A stretch of 64,000 bases of DNA, from positions 1,798,001 through 1,862,000 of the forward strand of contig CAVSJO010000006.1 in NCBI GenBank assembly GCA_963728445.1. The letters are read 5' to 3'. Source of the stretch: CAVSJO01 sp963728445. Lineage in GTDB: Bacteria; Gemmatimonadota; Gemmatimonadetes; Longimicrobiales; RSA9. Below are positions 51,217-60,553 of the stretch, piece by piece (the first letter of the stretch is position 1; the number at the start of each line of letters is the position of its first letter). Made by a program: the position numbers and the translations under genes. The notes beneath the pieces were generated by a model, which did not search any database, was not told the DNA's origin, and saw only the letters and a list, made by a program, of their open reading frames with translations.

Positions 51217-52368
51217 TCAGAACGAGGCCATCTCCCGGACCCGCTCGATGACGCGCGGGATCCGGGCGACGGCTTCCTCGATCTCGTCGGTCGTCGTCTC
51301 GTGCCCGCAGGAGAAGCGGACCCACGCCTCGCCGGCGGCGGGGCGTCCCATGGCGCGGAGCACGTGGCTGGGTGCCGATGCGCCGCTCGAGCACGCCGAC
51401 CCCGACGAAACGGCGATCCCCTCCATGTCCAGCGCCATGAGCACGACCTCCGGGTCGACGCCCGGCAGCCCGACGTTCAGAACGTGAGGGAGCCGCTCGC
51501 CGCCGCCGTTCACGATGAGGTCCGGGACGGCCTCCCGGAGGCCGGCTTCGAGGCGGGCCCGCAGCCTCTCGAGGCGACGCGCCTCCGCCTCCTGCTCCGC
51601 CACCGCCAGGCTCGCCGCCACGCCGAAGCCCACGGCCGCCGCGACGTTCTGGGTGCCCGGCCGGACCGCCCCCTCCTGGCCGCCCCCGTGGGTGACCGGC
51701 ACCAGCTCCGTGCCGTCCCGGATGAACAGGGCCCCGATCCCCTTCGGCCCGCAGATCTTGTGGGCGCTGACCGCCAGCAGGTCCACCGGCACCTCGTCCA
51801 CGCGGACCCGGACCTTTCCGAAGCCCTGCACCGCGTCCGTGTGGAAGACGACGCCGGCCTCGCCGCACCGGCGGCACAGCTCCGCCACCGGCTGGATGGT
51901 GCCTACCTCGTTGTTGCCCCACATGACGGCGACGACCGCGGGCCGCTCGACCAGCAGGTCGTCCAGCGACGCCGCGTCAACGCGGCCCTCCTCGTCCACG
52001 CCCAGGTAGGCGACGGGCGCTCCTTCCGACTCCGCGGCGCTGGCGGCCCCGAGCACTGCCTTGTGCTCGATGGCCGAGCACACGACGCCACCCCGGCCGC
52101 CATCCCGCCGGTCCGCCCGGGAGCGGCCGAGGACGGCGATGTTGTCCGCCTCCGTACCGCCGCCCGTGAACACGATCTCCCCGTGGCTCGCGCCCAGCGC
52201 GTCGGCCACGCGGTCGCGTGCTTCTTCCAGCGCGGCCCGTGCCTCTCGTCCCCAGCGGTGCACGCTCGATGGATTGCCGAAGCGGGCGTCCAGATACGGC
52301 TCCATGGCCTCCCGGACCTCGGGCCGGACCGAGGTCGTCGCCGCGTTGTCGAGGTAGATCGGGTTCAT
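51217..52368 (-). CDS. iscS: Cysteine desulfurase (IscS/NifS family)
   Basis: A 383-residue PLP enzyme releasing sulfur from cysteine. YLDNAATTSVRPEV opens the fold, SAHKICGPKG carries the PLP Lys, and SSGSACSSGASAPSHVL holds the persulfide Cys. It lacks neighbouring iscU, so tRNA thiolation through mnmA is the apparent role. The start is ATG 52368. Confidence 0.95.
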   Translation of the reverse strand: MNPIYLDNAATTSVRPEVREAMEPYLDARFGNPSSVHRWGREARAALEEARDRVADALGASHGEIVFTGGGTEADNIAVLGRSRADRRDGGRGGVVCSAIEHKAVLGAASAAESEGAPVAYLGVDEEGRVDAASLDDLLVERPAVVAVMWGNNEVGTIQPVAELCRRCGEAGVVFHTDAVQGFGKVRVRVDEVPVDLLAVSAHKICGPKGIGALFIRDGTELVPVTHGGGQEGAVRPGTQNVAAAVGFGVAASLAVAEQEAEARRLERLRARLEAGLREAVPDLIVNGGGERLPHVLNVGLPGVDPEVVLMALDMEGIAVSSGSACSSGASAPSHVLRAMGRPAAGEAWVRFSCGHETTTDEIEEAVARIPRVIERVREMASF

Positions 52369-52413
52369 GCGTCCTCCGCGTCGATGTCTGAGCGGCGCCC
52401 ATGGCCGCTACCG

Positions 52414-52419
52414 ATAATA
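52414..52419 (-). promoter_or_regulatory. Candidate -10 upstream of iscS
   Basis: TATTAT on the minus strand, within an unusually AT-rich patch (52413-52422), about 46 bases before the iscS start. A clear -35 was not found. Confidence 0.35.
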
Positions 52420-52536
52420 TATGCCTCATCCGGCGACGGCGCCGCTCGGTGCCCGGTGAGGATCTTGGCAGCCCGCGACCGAATCGTTACCCATGAAGGG
52501 ATCGATGCGTCCCAGAGTCTGTCCGCGAGCCCGCCG

Positions 52537-52866
52537 ATGCCCCGAGCCGCAGTTCCGCCCACTTCGTTTCGCGCGACGGTGCACGGCACCGTCTTCTGTG
52601 ACCGCACGCGCCAGCTCGACCGCCTCGCCCCTGGCGACGAGGTCCTGCTGGTGCCGGACCCGCCGGGCTCCGAGGACCCCGGCATCTGGGTCCACCACAC
52701 GGAGGGCGACCTCATCGGCCACCTCCCGCCGGAGATTGGCCGCTGGCTGGTGCCGTGGATGCGTGGGGGCGGGCGGGTCAGTGCCCGGGCGGTCCGCGTG
52801 GAGGGATCCGACGCTCCGAGCTGGCGCCGGCTTCTCGTGGAAGTACGCTGTCTCGGCAGCGCGTAG
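52537..52866 (+). CDS. HIRAN-like small protein
   Basis: 109 residues. The core, with PGDEVLLVPDPPGSEDPGIW, EGDLIGHLPPEIGRWL and a VSARAVRVEG strand, follows the HIRAN fold pattern (GD-x-L-x-L-x-x-x-x-x-x-x-D...G-x-LP). HIRAN domains bind DNA ends or 3'-OH, usually fused to helicases; here it stands alone. The frame is open far upstream, and the start is uncertain. It converges with bshB1. Confidence 0.5.
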   Translation: MPRAAVPPTSFRATVHGTVFCDRTRQLDRLAPGDEVLLVPDPPGSEDPGIWVHHTEGDLIGHLPPEIGRWLVPWMRGGGRVSARAVRVEGSDAPSWRRLLVEVRCLGSA

Positions 52867-52878
52867 GCCGGCGGTGCG

Positions 52879-53601
52879 CTAGAGGCTGCGCGCCCCCAGC
52901 TTCACGACGTCCTCCACCTCCACCGTCTCCCGGGTCCAGAACGGCTCGCCGTAAGGACGACGGATCCATGACCCGTAATGCGCCGCGTGGGCCAGGATCT
53001 GGTCTCGCAGCGGTCGGTCGCCCCCACCGAATACGTCCCCCGCCCACGTCCGATCGGTGAACTGGGAACGGTAGGCGAAGATCGCCTCCAGCTTCCGCTC
53101 CATCTGCTCCGTCACATCCACCACGAAGCGGGGGCGGGTGTCGGTCTCGTCGTAGGAGAGGGCGTAGAGGATCTTGTGCGGACGGAACGGCTCGCCGTCC
53201 ACGGGCGCCCTCCTCAGGCCGGCAACGAAGCACGCGTCGTGTCCCAGCTCCCGCGCCGCGCGGTGGTCCGGGTGCCTGCCTCCGGGCCCGTGGAGGATCA
53301 CCGTGGAGGGCCGCAGTCGCCGCAGGTGCCCCGCGACGGTGGCCCGGTTCGCGGGCGTGTTCTCGAGGGCACCGTCGGGCAGGCCCGCGTTCTCCCGGGC
53401 GCTCAGCCCCAGGATGCGGCCCGCCGCCGCCGCCTCCTGCGCGCGCACGTCGGCGCTCCCCCACGTGCCCGACTCCCCACCCGTCAGGTCCAGGATGGCC
53501 GTCCGGTAGCCCTGGTCCGCTGCCCGCAGGAGCGTTCCGCCGACCAGCAGCTCCGCGTCGTCCGGGTGCGCCGCGATCGCGAGGACGTCGACCGTCTCCA
53601 T
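52879..53601 (-). CDS. PIG-L deacetylase, BshB1-like
   Basis: A 240-residue zinc deacetylase similar to BshB1 of bacillithiol synthesis. AIAAHPDDAELLVGG is the metal motif, GGESGTWGSADVR the next, and RHPDHRAA holds the third ligand. In BshB1 the second motif reads G-E-x-G-T-R-G, so the Arg is Trp here. ATG 53601 is used. It follows the permease gene by 2 bases, so it is the last gene of the efflux operon. Other bsh genes are not in the window. Confidence 0.85.
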   Translation of the reverse strand: METVDVLAIAAHPDDAELLVGGTLLRAADQGYRTAILDLTGGESGTWGSADVRAQEAAAAGRILGLSARENAGLPDGALENTPANRATVAGHLRRLRPSTVILHGPGGRHPDHRAARELGHDACFVAGLRRAPVDGEPFRPHKILYALSYDETDTRPRFVVDVTEQMERKLEAIFAYRSQFTDRTWAGDVFGGGDRPLRDQILAHAAHYGSWIRRPYGEPFWTRETVEVEDVVKLGARSL

Positions 53602-53603
53602 CC

Positions 53604-54842
53604 CTACTCGTGGCGCAGGGCGACGACGGGGTCCATCCGCGACGCCCGCCACGCCGGCCACAGTCCGAAGAAGCCGCCGGCGATCGCGGCCATGGCCAGG
53701 GACGCGACGATGGCGCCGATGGGCACACGGGCGGGGATCGGTGTCAGCGCGGCCACGAGGAAGGCCAGGCTGCCGCCGGCGATCATGCCGAAGGCGCTGC
53801 CCACCACCGTGAGCGTCGCCGCCTCCACGAGGAACTGCCAGAGGATCTCCCGGGGCGTCGCGCCCAGGGCCTTGCGGATGCCGATTTCCCGGGTCCGCTC
53901 GGTCACGGCGATCATCATGATGGCGATCACGCCGACGCCACCTACCATCAGGGCGACGGACGACAGTGCGATCATGACCATGAAGAAGATGCCCGTGATC
54001 TTGTTGAACGTCTTGAGCAGCTCCTCCTGGCGGATGACGACGAAGTCGTTCTCCTCCTCCGGCCGCAGACCGTGCCGGCCGCGCATGGCCGTCACCACCT
54101 GGTCCATCGCTTCCTGCTGCGTCGCGTCCGGCGCCGTCACGACCAGGACGCTCGCGAATTCGTCGTTCACCCGCAGGTATTTGTAGGCGGCAGAATAGGG
54201 CACGATCGCGAGATTCTTCACCGCGCTCGCGAAGATGTTGTCTCCCGGCTTGAAGATCCCCACGACCTGGAACGCCTGCCCGTCCACCCGCACCGTCCGT
54301 CCCACGGGCCCGAGCACGCCGAACATGGACTCGGCGAGCTGCGGCGAGAGCAGGATCACCGGCGCCGCGGACTCGATCTCCGTCGGCAGGAAGTTGCGCC
54401 CGTCGACGATGTCGCCGTCCGTGAACTGCTCCCAGCCCTCGCTCAGTCCGCGGCCCTGCACGCCGCTTACGCGCTGTCGGCCTGCGGACACGGTCGCGTT
54501 GAAGTCCACGCTAACGATGGCCTGGTCGACCTTGTCCAGACGGCTGACCGCCCGGGCATCGGACGGCGTGATCTTCGGGTTGTCCGCCCACGGCGGTCGT
54601 CCGCCGTCGCTCGTGATCCGTACCTGGTTGAAGTCGAACCGGGACAGCATGAAGTTCTCGGGCCCGGCGGACGCGACGGCATCCGTGATGCTCGTGCGGA
54701 TGCCGCTGACCATGGCGCTCATGGCCATCACGGTCGCGACGCCGACGATGATGCCGAGGATCGTCAATGCAGAGCGGAACTTGTTGGCCCGGAGCTGATC
54801 GAGGGCGAGCCGGACGCCTTCGGCGAGGGAGGCAGAGCGCAT
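53604..54842 (-). CDS. ABC transporter permease, MacB type (copy 1)
   Basis: A 412-residue permease. One N-terminal helix (ALTILGIIVGVATVMAM), a large periplasmic MacB core (residues about 50-285), then three C-terminal helices with the FtsX-type VTERTREIGIRKALGA coupling segment. It acts with the adjacent ATPase, adaptor and channel. Confidence 0.93.
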   Translation of the reverse strand: MRSASLAEGVRLALDQLRANKFRSALTILGIIVGVATVMAMSAMVSGIRTSITDAVASAGPENFMLSRFDFNQVRITSDGGRPPWADNPKITPSDARAVSRLDKVDQAIVSVDFNATVSAGRQRVSGVQGRGLSEGWEQFTDGDIVDGRNFLPTEIESAAPVILLSPQLAESMFGVLGPVGRTVRVDGQAFQVVGIFKPGDNIFASAVKNLAIVPYSAAYKYLRVNDEFASVLVVTAPDATQQEAMDQVVTAMRGRHGLRPEEENDFVVIRQEELLKTFNKITGIFFMVMIALSSVALMVGGVGVIAIMMIAVTERTREIGIRKALGATPREILWQFLVEAATLTVVGSAFGMIAGGSLAFLVAALTPIPARVPIGAIVASLAMAAIAGGFFGLWPAWRASRMDPVVALRHE

Positions 54843-54846
54843 CCGT

Positions 54847-56088
54847 CTACTCCTGGCGCAGGGCTACGACCGGGTCGAGCCGGCTGGCCCTCGAAGCGGG
54901 ATACACGCCGGCCAGCACGCCCACGATGATCCCGGCGGACGCGGCCACGACCATCCAGCGCGGCGCGATGGTGGCGGGCAGCGGCGAGACGCTGCGGACG
55001 ATCATGGCCAGGAGGACGCCGAGGCCGATGCCCATGGCGGCTCCGGCGAACGACAGCGTCCCCGACTCCACCAGCACCTGGAAGAGGATGTCCGAGCGCC
55101 GCGCCCCCAGGGCCTTCCGCAGGCCGATCTCCCGGGTCCGCTCGGAGACGGAGACCAGCATGATGTTCATGACCACCATGCCGCCGACGACCAGCGCGAT
55201 GGCCACGAGCCCCGGGAACGCGACGTAGAGAATGCGGCTGATGCGTGTCCAGAAGGACATGGACTCCTCGGCCGTCTCCAGCTCGAAGTCGTCGTGCTGG
55301 CTCGGTCGCAGGCGGTGCTGCTGCCGCATGACGGACTCGAGGCCCGACATGGCCTCGTCCATCGTCGACGGGTCGTCCGTTCGCACGAGGATCTCGTCCA
55401 CCTTGTGGTGCGGATTGACCATGTCGGCGACGGCGGATCGCGACGGCGCCACGGCCCGATTGTCCAGGGACATGCCGAACAGGCTGCCCTGTTCCTCGAG
55501 CACGCCGATCACCCGGAATCGGTCGCCCTCGATGCGCACGTCCTTGCCCAGGGGATCCCGAACCCCGAAGAGCTTCGCCGCCGCCTGGCTCCCGAGGACG
55601 ACGACGTTCTCACCGCGCTCGTCCTCGAGCTGGTTGAAGAGGCGGCCGCGGTTCACCTCGAACTCGCGAATGCGGAAGTAGGGCGCCGAGGCCGCGGTGA
55701 GCCAGACGTTCTCGACAGTGGTGCCGTCGTCCGCCCGGATCTGGCCGGAGCCCTGGCTGCTGACCGCGACCAGCGCCGGCACGGGCAGGCCGTCCCGGAT
55801 CGCCTGGGCGTCCTCGAAATCGAGGCGCGGTCGCCGCCGCCATTCCCTCCGGACTTCTTCGCTGGGGTCCGTCTGCACGGACGGCGTACGACGGACCGTG
55901 ATGGTGTTGAGCCCGTACACCATCTTGGCGAAGTCCTCCTCCATGTACCGGTTGATCCCCTCGACGACGCTCACGACCGTCATCAGGAACATGGCGCCGA
56001 TGAGCACGCCGATGACCGCGAAGAAGCTCTTCAGCTTCTGCGAGCGGATCTGGGACAGGGCGAGGAGAACGCCGTCGGCCCGGCGCAT
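54847..56088 (-). CDS. ABC transporter permease, MacB type (copy 2)
   Basis: A 413-residue paralogue of the downstream permease, with the same layout: N-terminal helix (FFAVIGVLIGAMFLMTVV), a MacB periplasmic core and a VSERTREIGLRKALGAR coupling segment with three C-terminal helices. Two different permeases beside one ATPase suggest a heterodimeric exporter. The 4-base spacing to both neighbours indicates one operon. Confidence 0.93.
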   Translation of the reverse strand: MRRADGVLLALSQIRSQKLKSFFAVIGVLIGAMFLMTVVSVVEGINRYMEEDFAKMVYGLNTITVRRTPSVQTDPSEEVRREWRRRPRLDFEDAQAIRDGLPVPALVAVSSQGSGQIRADDGTTVENVWLTAASAPYFRIREFEVNRGRLFNQLEDERGENVVVLGSQAAAKLFGVRDPLGKDVRIEGDRFRVIGVLEEQGSLFGMSLDNRAVAPSRSAVADMVNPHHKVDEILVRTDDPSTMDEAMSGLESVMRQQHRLRPSQHDDFELETAEESMSFWTRISRILYVAFPGLVAIALVVGGMVVMNIMLVSVSERTREIGLRKALGARRSDILFQVLVESGTLSFAGAAMGIGLGVLLAMIVRSVSPLPATIAPRWMVVAASAGIIVGVLAGVYPASRASRLDPVVALRQE

Positions 56089-56092
56089 CGGA

Positions 56093-56800
56093 TCAGACGC
56101 CCGCCGGCGTCGCCCGGCGCACGTCCTGCTCGATGACGCCGTCGCGCAGGATCACGGAGCGGTGCGCGTGCTCGGCGATGTCGTGCTCATGCGTGACCAG
56201 GATGATCGTCTGGCCGTTGGTATGGAGATCGCCGAACAGCGACATGATCTCCTCGCTGGTCTGGCTGTCCAGGTTCCCCGTGGGCTCGTCTGCCAGGAGG
56301 ATCGCCGGCTCGTTGACGAGGGCGCGCGCCACCGCCACGCGCTGACGCTGACCACCGGACAGCTCCGACGGCCGGTGCTCCATCCGGTCGGCGAGTCCGA
56401 CCTGGTCGAGGAGGTGCGCGGCCCGCTCCCGCCGCTGCCGGGACGGCATTCCGGCGTAGATCAGCGGCAGCTCCACGTTGTGCAGCGCAGACGCGCGCGG
56501 CAGCAGGTTGAAGGTCTGGAAGACGAAGCCGATCTCCCGATTGCGGATGCGCGCCAGGTCGTCGTCGTCCATTCCGGCGACGGGCGTGCCGTTCAGCCAG
56601 TACTCCCCGGCCGAGGGCGTGTCGAGGCAGCCGATCAGGTTCATGAGCGTCGACTTGCCCGAGCCCGACGGCCCCATGACGGCGACGTATTCGTTGCGGT
56701 CCACCACCAGGTCCACGCCGCGCAGCGCGTGGACCGTCTCCGCGCCGAGGACGTAGTCCTTTCGCAGTCCTTCGGTCCGGATGATCACGTCACTCATCAA
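56093..56800 (-). CDS. ABC transporter ATP-binding protein, LolD/MacB type
   Basis: A 235-residue ATPase. Walker A GPSGSGKST, Q-loop FVFQTFNLLP, signature LSGGQRQRVAVARAL, Walker B ILLADEPTGNLDS and the H-loop THEHD are intact. It energises the two MacB-type permeases. It overlaps the adaptor gene by 4 bases. Confidence 0.96.
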   Translation of the reverse strand: MMSDVIIRTEGLRKDYVLGAETVHALRGVDLVVDRNEYVAVMGPSGSGKSTLMNLIGCLDTPSAGEYWLNGTPVAGMDDDDLARIRNREIGFVFQTFNLLPRASALHNVELPLIYAGMPSRQRRERAAHLLDQVGLADRMEHRPSELSGGQRQRVAVARALVNEPAILLADEPTGNLDSQTSEEIMSLFGDLHTNGQTIILVTHEHDIAEHAHRSVILRDGVIEQDVRRATPAGV

Positions 56801-58098
56801 GCGCCTCCCTGGTTGCCGGCGGGCTTCTTCGCCGGCTGGTTGATCCGCACGCTCTTGCCGTCCTCGAGCTCACGCACGGCGTCGTAGGGCCCGGCGATGA
56901 CCGAGTCCCCGGCCTGGATGCCGCCCGTGACCTCGAAGTAGTCCTGTCCCGAGATCCCCACCGTCACGGGCACGAAGTGCGCCTTGCCCTCCTTGAACAG
57001 GAAGACTCCTTCCTGGTCCGAGTCGTTGAGCCGGGCCCGCGCCTGCGCCTGCTTCGCCTCCGACTCCTCCATGGGGATCGAGTCGGTCTTCTGCTCCCGG
57101 ACCGCCAGAGCGATGATCGGCACCGCGAGCACGTCGTTGCGGGCCGCAGTCACGACTTCCGCCGTCGCCGACAGGTCCGGTCGGAGAGACGGCGGGGGCT
57201 GGTCCAGCTTGATGACGACCTCGAAATCCGTCGCCTGCTGATTGCCGCTGCCGCCGAGCTGCTTCGCGGCGTCCTCCGGCGAACGGATCGCGCTGTGCCC
57301 GATCTCCGCCACGTGGCCGGTGAAGCGCTGGCGGGGGAACGCGTCGATCTCCACGGAGGCGCTGTCGCCGAGCTGGATGTCCGGAACGTCGGTCTCGTCG
57401 ACCTGCACCACGGCCTCCATCGTGGCCATGTCGCTGATCGTGAGCAGCAGGCTGCCCGGGTTGTTCATGGTCCCGACGATCGCCATCTCGCCCTGCTCGA
57501 TGTTCAGGCGCGTGACGACGCCGGTGAGGGGAGCCCGCACCACCGTTTTCGCGAGCTGGTTCTCCGCCTCGGAGAGCGACGCCTTGGCCTGCTGCACGCG
57601 GTACTGCGCCGCCTCCAGAAGTGCGTCCTGCACCTTGGCCTGGCTCTGCGCGTCCTCCAGCTCGCGCGAGCTGACGAGCTTGTCGTTGGACTTCGCGATG
57701 TCCTGGAGCCGTTCCATCTGCCGGTGCGCCTGAAGCTGGTTCGCCCGTGCCTGGGCTTCCGATGCCTGCGCCTCGCTCACCGCCGCGCGGGCGCGACCCA
57801 CCGCTGCCTCGTACTGCGTCGGGTCGATGCGCAGCAGAAGCTGCCCCTCGGTAACGGCGTCGCCTTCCTGGACCTTCAGCTCGACGACTCGGCCCATGAT
57901 GTCCGACTGCACGTCGACCGCGCTGTGAGGACGGACCCAGCCGCTGGCGGTCACCGTCGACACCAGGTTGCGCCGCTGGATGGCCTCGACCTTCACGGCC
58001 GGGCCACCGCCGTCACCGCGGGCGCCCAGCACGGCGATGACGCCCACCAGCACCACGGCGCCGCCGAGCACCAGTCCCCACTTCGTACGTCGCTTCAT
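56797..58098 (-). CDS. Periplasmic adaptor subunit (HlyD/RND family)
   Basis: A 433-residue membrane fusion protein. An N-terminal membrane helix (LVLGGAVVLVGVIAVLGAR) is followed by a biotinyl-lipoyl half (VQEGDAVTEGQLLLRID), a long helical hairpin, the second half (VRAPLTGVVTRLNIEQGEM) and the beta-barrel. It bridges the MacB-type complex and the TolC-type channel. Confidence 0.94.
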   Translation of the reverse strand: MKRRTKWGLVLGGAVVLVGVIAVLGARGDGGGPAVKVEAIQRRNLVSTVTASGWVRPHSAVDVQSDIMGRVVELKVQEGDAVTEGQLLLRIDPTQYEAAVGRARAAVSEAQASEAQARANQLQAHRQMERLQDIAKSNDKLVSSRELEDAQSQAKVQDALLEAAQYRVQQAKASLSEAENQLAKTVVRAPLTGVVTRLNIEQGEMAIVGTMNNPGSLLLTISDMATMEAVVQVDETDVPDIQLGDSASVEIDAFPRQRFTGHVAEIGHSAIRSPEDAAKQLGGSGNQQATDFEVVIKLDQPPPSLRPDLSATAEVVTAARNDVLAVPIIALAVREQKTDSIPMEESEAKQAQARARLNDSDQEGVFLFKEGKAHFVPVTVGISGQDYFEVTGGIQAGDSVIAGPYDAVRELEDGKSVRINQPAKKPAGNQGGA

Positions 58099-59636
58099 CG
58101 CGACTCCCCTTGTCGGTTGAGCGGCTCACCCACCGCGTTCTCCAACGCGGCGTAGCTCTCGAAGAAGGTGTAGCGGGCCTGCAGGTACGCCCGGTCCGCC
58201 CGCGCCTTGATGGTCTCCGCGTCGATCAGGTCGACGAAGCTCGTCATCCCGAGCCGGTAGCGCTCCCGCGCCAGGTCGAGCTGCTCCGCCGCCAGCGTGG
58301 CGTTTCGTTCCTCGAGGCCGACGCTCGTGTACGCCGTCTTCAGGCTGTTCAGCGCGTTGGTGATGTCCGTCCTCAGCTTCAGCTCCGTCGCCCTCACCCG
58401 GTACGTCGCGTCGTCCGCGGCCGCCCGCGCCTCCTGTACCCGGCTCTCACGACTGAAGCCGTTGAAGATCGGCAGCGACAGTCGAAGCTGCGCGGTCATC
58501 GGCTGCCTCGTGAAATTGAACGGGAACACGTTGTTGTTCTCGACGATCTGCTGCCGCTGCGCGTCCGTCAGCGTGAGAGACGAGCAGTCCAGGGGAAAAC
58601 CCGGGATCGGCGAGGTCAGTCGGTCGTTGATCTGATTGTAGACGCCGCAGCTCTGGAAATTGTTCTGCGCGCCGGCCTCCGCCTGCGCCACGAGCAGGTC
58701 CGCGTTTCCGGCCTCGCGGGTGTATCCCGACCAGCCGACGTTCATGTTCAGCGTCGGAAAGTAGGCGCTCCGGGCCATGCGCACGCTGGCACCGCTCGCC
58801 TGCTCGGCCGCCCGGTTCGCGTTCAGCGTCGGGTTGCGGGCCATGGCGCGGGCAACGAGGTCCGGGGCGTCCCAGCGGGGCTCGAATACCTCGAGCTGCG
58901 TCGTCAGCGTCACGTCCCGGTCGATCTGGACGCCCAGCAGCTGGACCAGGTTCAGCTTCGACGACTCGAGGTCGTTCTTCGCCTTGATGAGGTCCACCTC
59001 GGCCCGGCCCCGCTCCACTTCCGCCTGTTTCGCTTCCAGCTCGATTGCGTCTCCGACCTCGACACGGGCCTGCGCCAGCTTGAGGTTCTCGTCCGCCCGG
59101 TCGAGCTCCGTCTGCGCCAGATCCACCGCGTCCTTCGCTCCGAGCACGAAGATGTACTGGCTCGTGACCTGGCTCTCGAGGTTCGAGCGAGCGGCCGCCG
59201 TCCGGGCCCGCGTCGCCGTCCGGTTCGCCTTCTCCTGCGAGACCTGGAACAGCGTCGAGCCGCCGATCTGGTAGTTCAGACCCAGGCTGTAGTCCGAGTA
59301 GTAGTACGACTGCCCTCCGCTCAGGCCGAGGTCGCTGCCCGAGAAGATGCCGAGCTGCGGCTCGCCTTTCGCCTGGTACTGCATCCCGAAGCTCGCGCTG
59401 GCCGATGGCAGCAGGCTGCCGTAGGCCGAGCGGACCGCCCACTCGGCGGCCCCCTCGTCGTTCTTCTGGGAGAGGTAGTCCGGGTTGTTGCGGCGCGCGA
59501 GCTCGATGGCCTGCTCGAGCGTCAGCGTCGCCGGCTCCTGGGCGCGACCGTTCGTGGGCACGGCGATGCCGCTCGCCACGGCGGCGACTGCCACGAGGCG
59601 GATCCATCGCGTCGTCGACGGGAACACTCCGCTCAC
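58095..59636 (-). CDS. TolC family outer-membrane efflux channel
   Basis: A 513-residue outer-membrane factor with a signal peptide (VAVAAVASGIAVPTNGRA) and two helical repeats (QAIELARRNNPDYLSQ...; ARVEVGDAIELEAKQAEV; RYRLGMTSFVDLIDAET). It starts the operon and overlaps the adaptor by 4 bases. The 149-base gap upstream carries a candidate promoter. Confidence 0.94.
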   Translation of the reverse strand: MSGVFPSTTRWIRLVAVAAVASGIAVPTNGRAQEPATLTLEQAIELARRNNPDYLSQKNDEGAAEWAVRSAYGSLLPSASASFGMQYQAKGEPQLGIFSGSDLGLSGGQSYYYSDYSLGLNYQIGGSTLFQVSQEKANRTATRARTAAARSNLESQVTSQYIFVLGAKDAVDLAQTELDRADENLKLAQARVEVGDAIELEAKQAEVERGRAEVDLIKAKNDLESSKLNLVQLLGVQIDRDVTLTTQLEVFEPRWDAPDLVARAMARNPTLNANRAAEQASGASVRMARSAYFPTLNMNVGWSGYTREAGNADLLVAQAEAGAQNNFQSCGVYNQINDRLTSPIPGFPLDCSSLTLTDAQRQQIVENNNVFPFNFTRQPMTAQLRLSLPIFNGFSRESRVQEARAAADDATYRVRATELKLRTDITNALNSLKTAYTSVGLEERNATLAAEQLDLARERYRLGMTSFVDLIDAETIKARADRAYLQARYTFFESYAALENAVGEPLNRQGESR

Positions 59637-59747
59637 TCCTGTTGGTGGATGGCTTCGGGTACGGCGTGGGACCCCTACGCCACCACCGGGCGCGGGGTTT
59701 CATGGGGACGCAGGCTCTGGCGCCCGGGCGCGGCACCCGAAACCTCG

Positions 59748-59776
59748 AAAATAGCCGCGGCGCGACCCGCGGTGAA
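59748..59776 (-). promoter_or_regulatory. Candidate promoter of the efflux operon
   Basis: On the minus strand, TTCACC and TATTTT are separated by 17 bases (plus-strand complements 59771-59776 and 59748-59753). The transcript would start near 59741, about 100 bases before the TolC-type gene. Confidence 0.4.
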
Positions 59777-59785
59777 GTGCGCCGC

Positions 59786-60484
59786 TCAGCCCGGCGGCGC
59801 GCTGCGGAGGGCCGTGTAGCCGAGGGCCGGGATCTCGACTTTCAGGATCCGGCCCTGGTCGTCTGCCCAGATGGTGCGTGGATCTCCGTTGCGAGGCTGG
59901 ATCGTGATGCGCTTCGCCTGGACGCTGGTTCCGCCCACGTCCACGGCTTCCGAGCCGTCGACGGAGATCTGCGCCATGATCTGCCGGCTCTGGCGCGGGA
60001 CCAGGATCGGAATCGACGTGGCGCCGTCGAGCGCCCGCCGGGCGACGAAGTAGTACTGGTGCGCGACCCCCTCGTCCACGACGACGGCGCCGTCTCCGGC
60101 CAGGTACTCCCGCATCTGCTCCCCCGACGGGGACGCGATGCGCGCCGTGAATCGGCCGCCTACGACGCGGCCGGCGATCTTCGACGTGCCGTCCCCCTGG
60201 ATCTCCACCTGGTAGGCGGCCGGCCGCAGCGGGCTGCCGGTCAGCTCGAGGTTGGAGCTGATGTCCTGCTTCGTCCCCGTGACCTTGCCCTGAGCGGTGA
60301 TCACGGCATTGGCGCCGCTCCCGCTGCGGTGGATGGAGAACGTCTCCCGCCCGACCTCCCGGCCGTTGATGAGGATGCGGAAGGCCCCCTCGTCCACGCC
60401 TGCGGTCTGCCCCCACCCCGGGGCCGGGGCGGCGAGCAGCGTCGCGAGCGCGATGGGCGCGGCGTGCCTGGCGAATCGGATCAA
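59786..60484 (-). CDS. Secreted hypothetical protein
   Basis: 232 residues with a signal peptide (PIALATLLAAPAPGWGQ). The mature part is beta-rich with repeated strands (FRILINGREVGRETFSI, VTGTKQDISSNLELTG, RTIWADDQGRILKVEIP), in the style of DUF3108-like outer-membrane-associated proteins, but the family is not certain. It lies upstream of the efflux operon on the same strand. Confidence 0.65.
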   Translation of the reverse strand: MIRFARHAAPIALATLLAAPAPGWGQTAGVDEGAFRILINGREVGRETFSIHRSGSGANAVITAQGKVTGTKQDISSNLELTGSPLRPAAYQVEIQGDGTSKIAGRVVGGRFTARIASPSGEQMREYLAGDGAVVVDEGVAHQYYFVARRALDGATSIPILVPRQSRQIMAQISVDGSEAVDVGGTSVQAKRITIQPRNGDPRTIWADDQGRILKVEIPALGYTALRSAPPG

Positions 60485-60553
60485 CGGTTCCTCCCGTGTC
60501 TGGAAGCGTACGTGGTCTACACCGGGTCTGGGGCGGGGGTCCGGTCGCGGGGG

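Noticed and set aside
59637..59785. tRNA or small RNA in the gap before the efflux operon
   Set aside because: No cloverleaf or conserved small-RNA motif could be drawn on either strand; only a weak promoter is supported.
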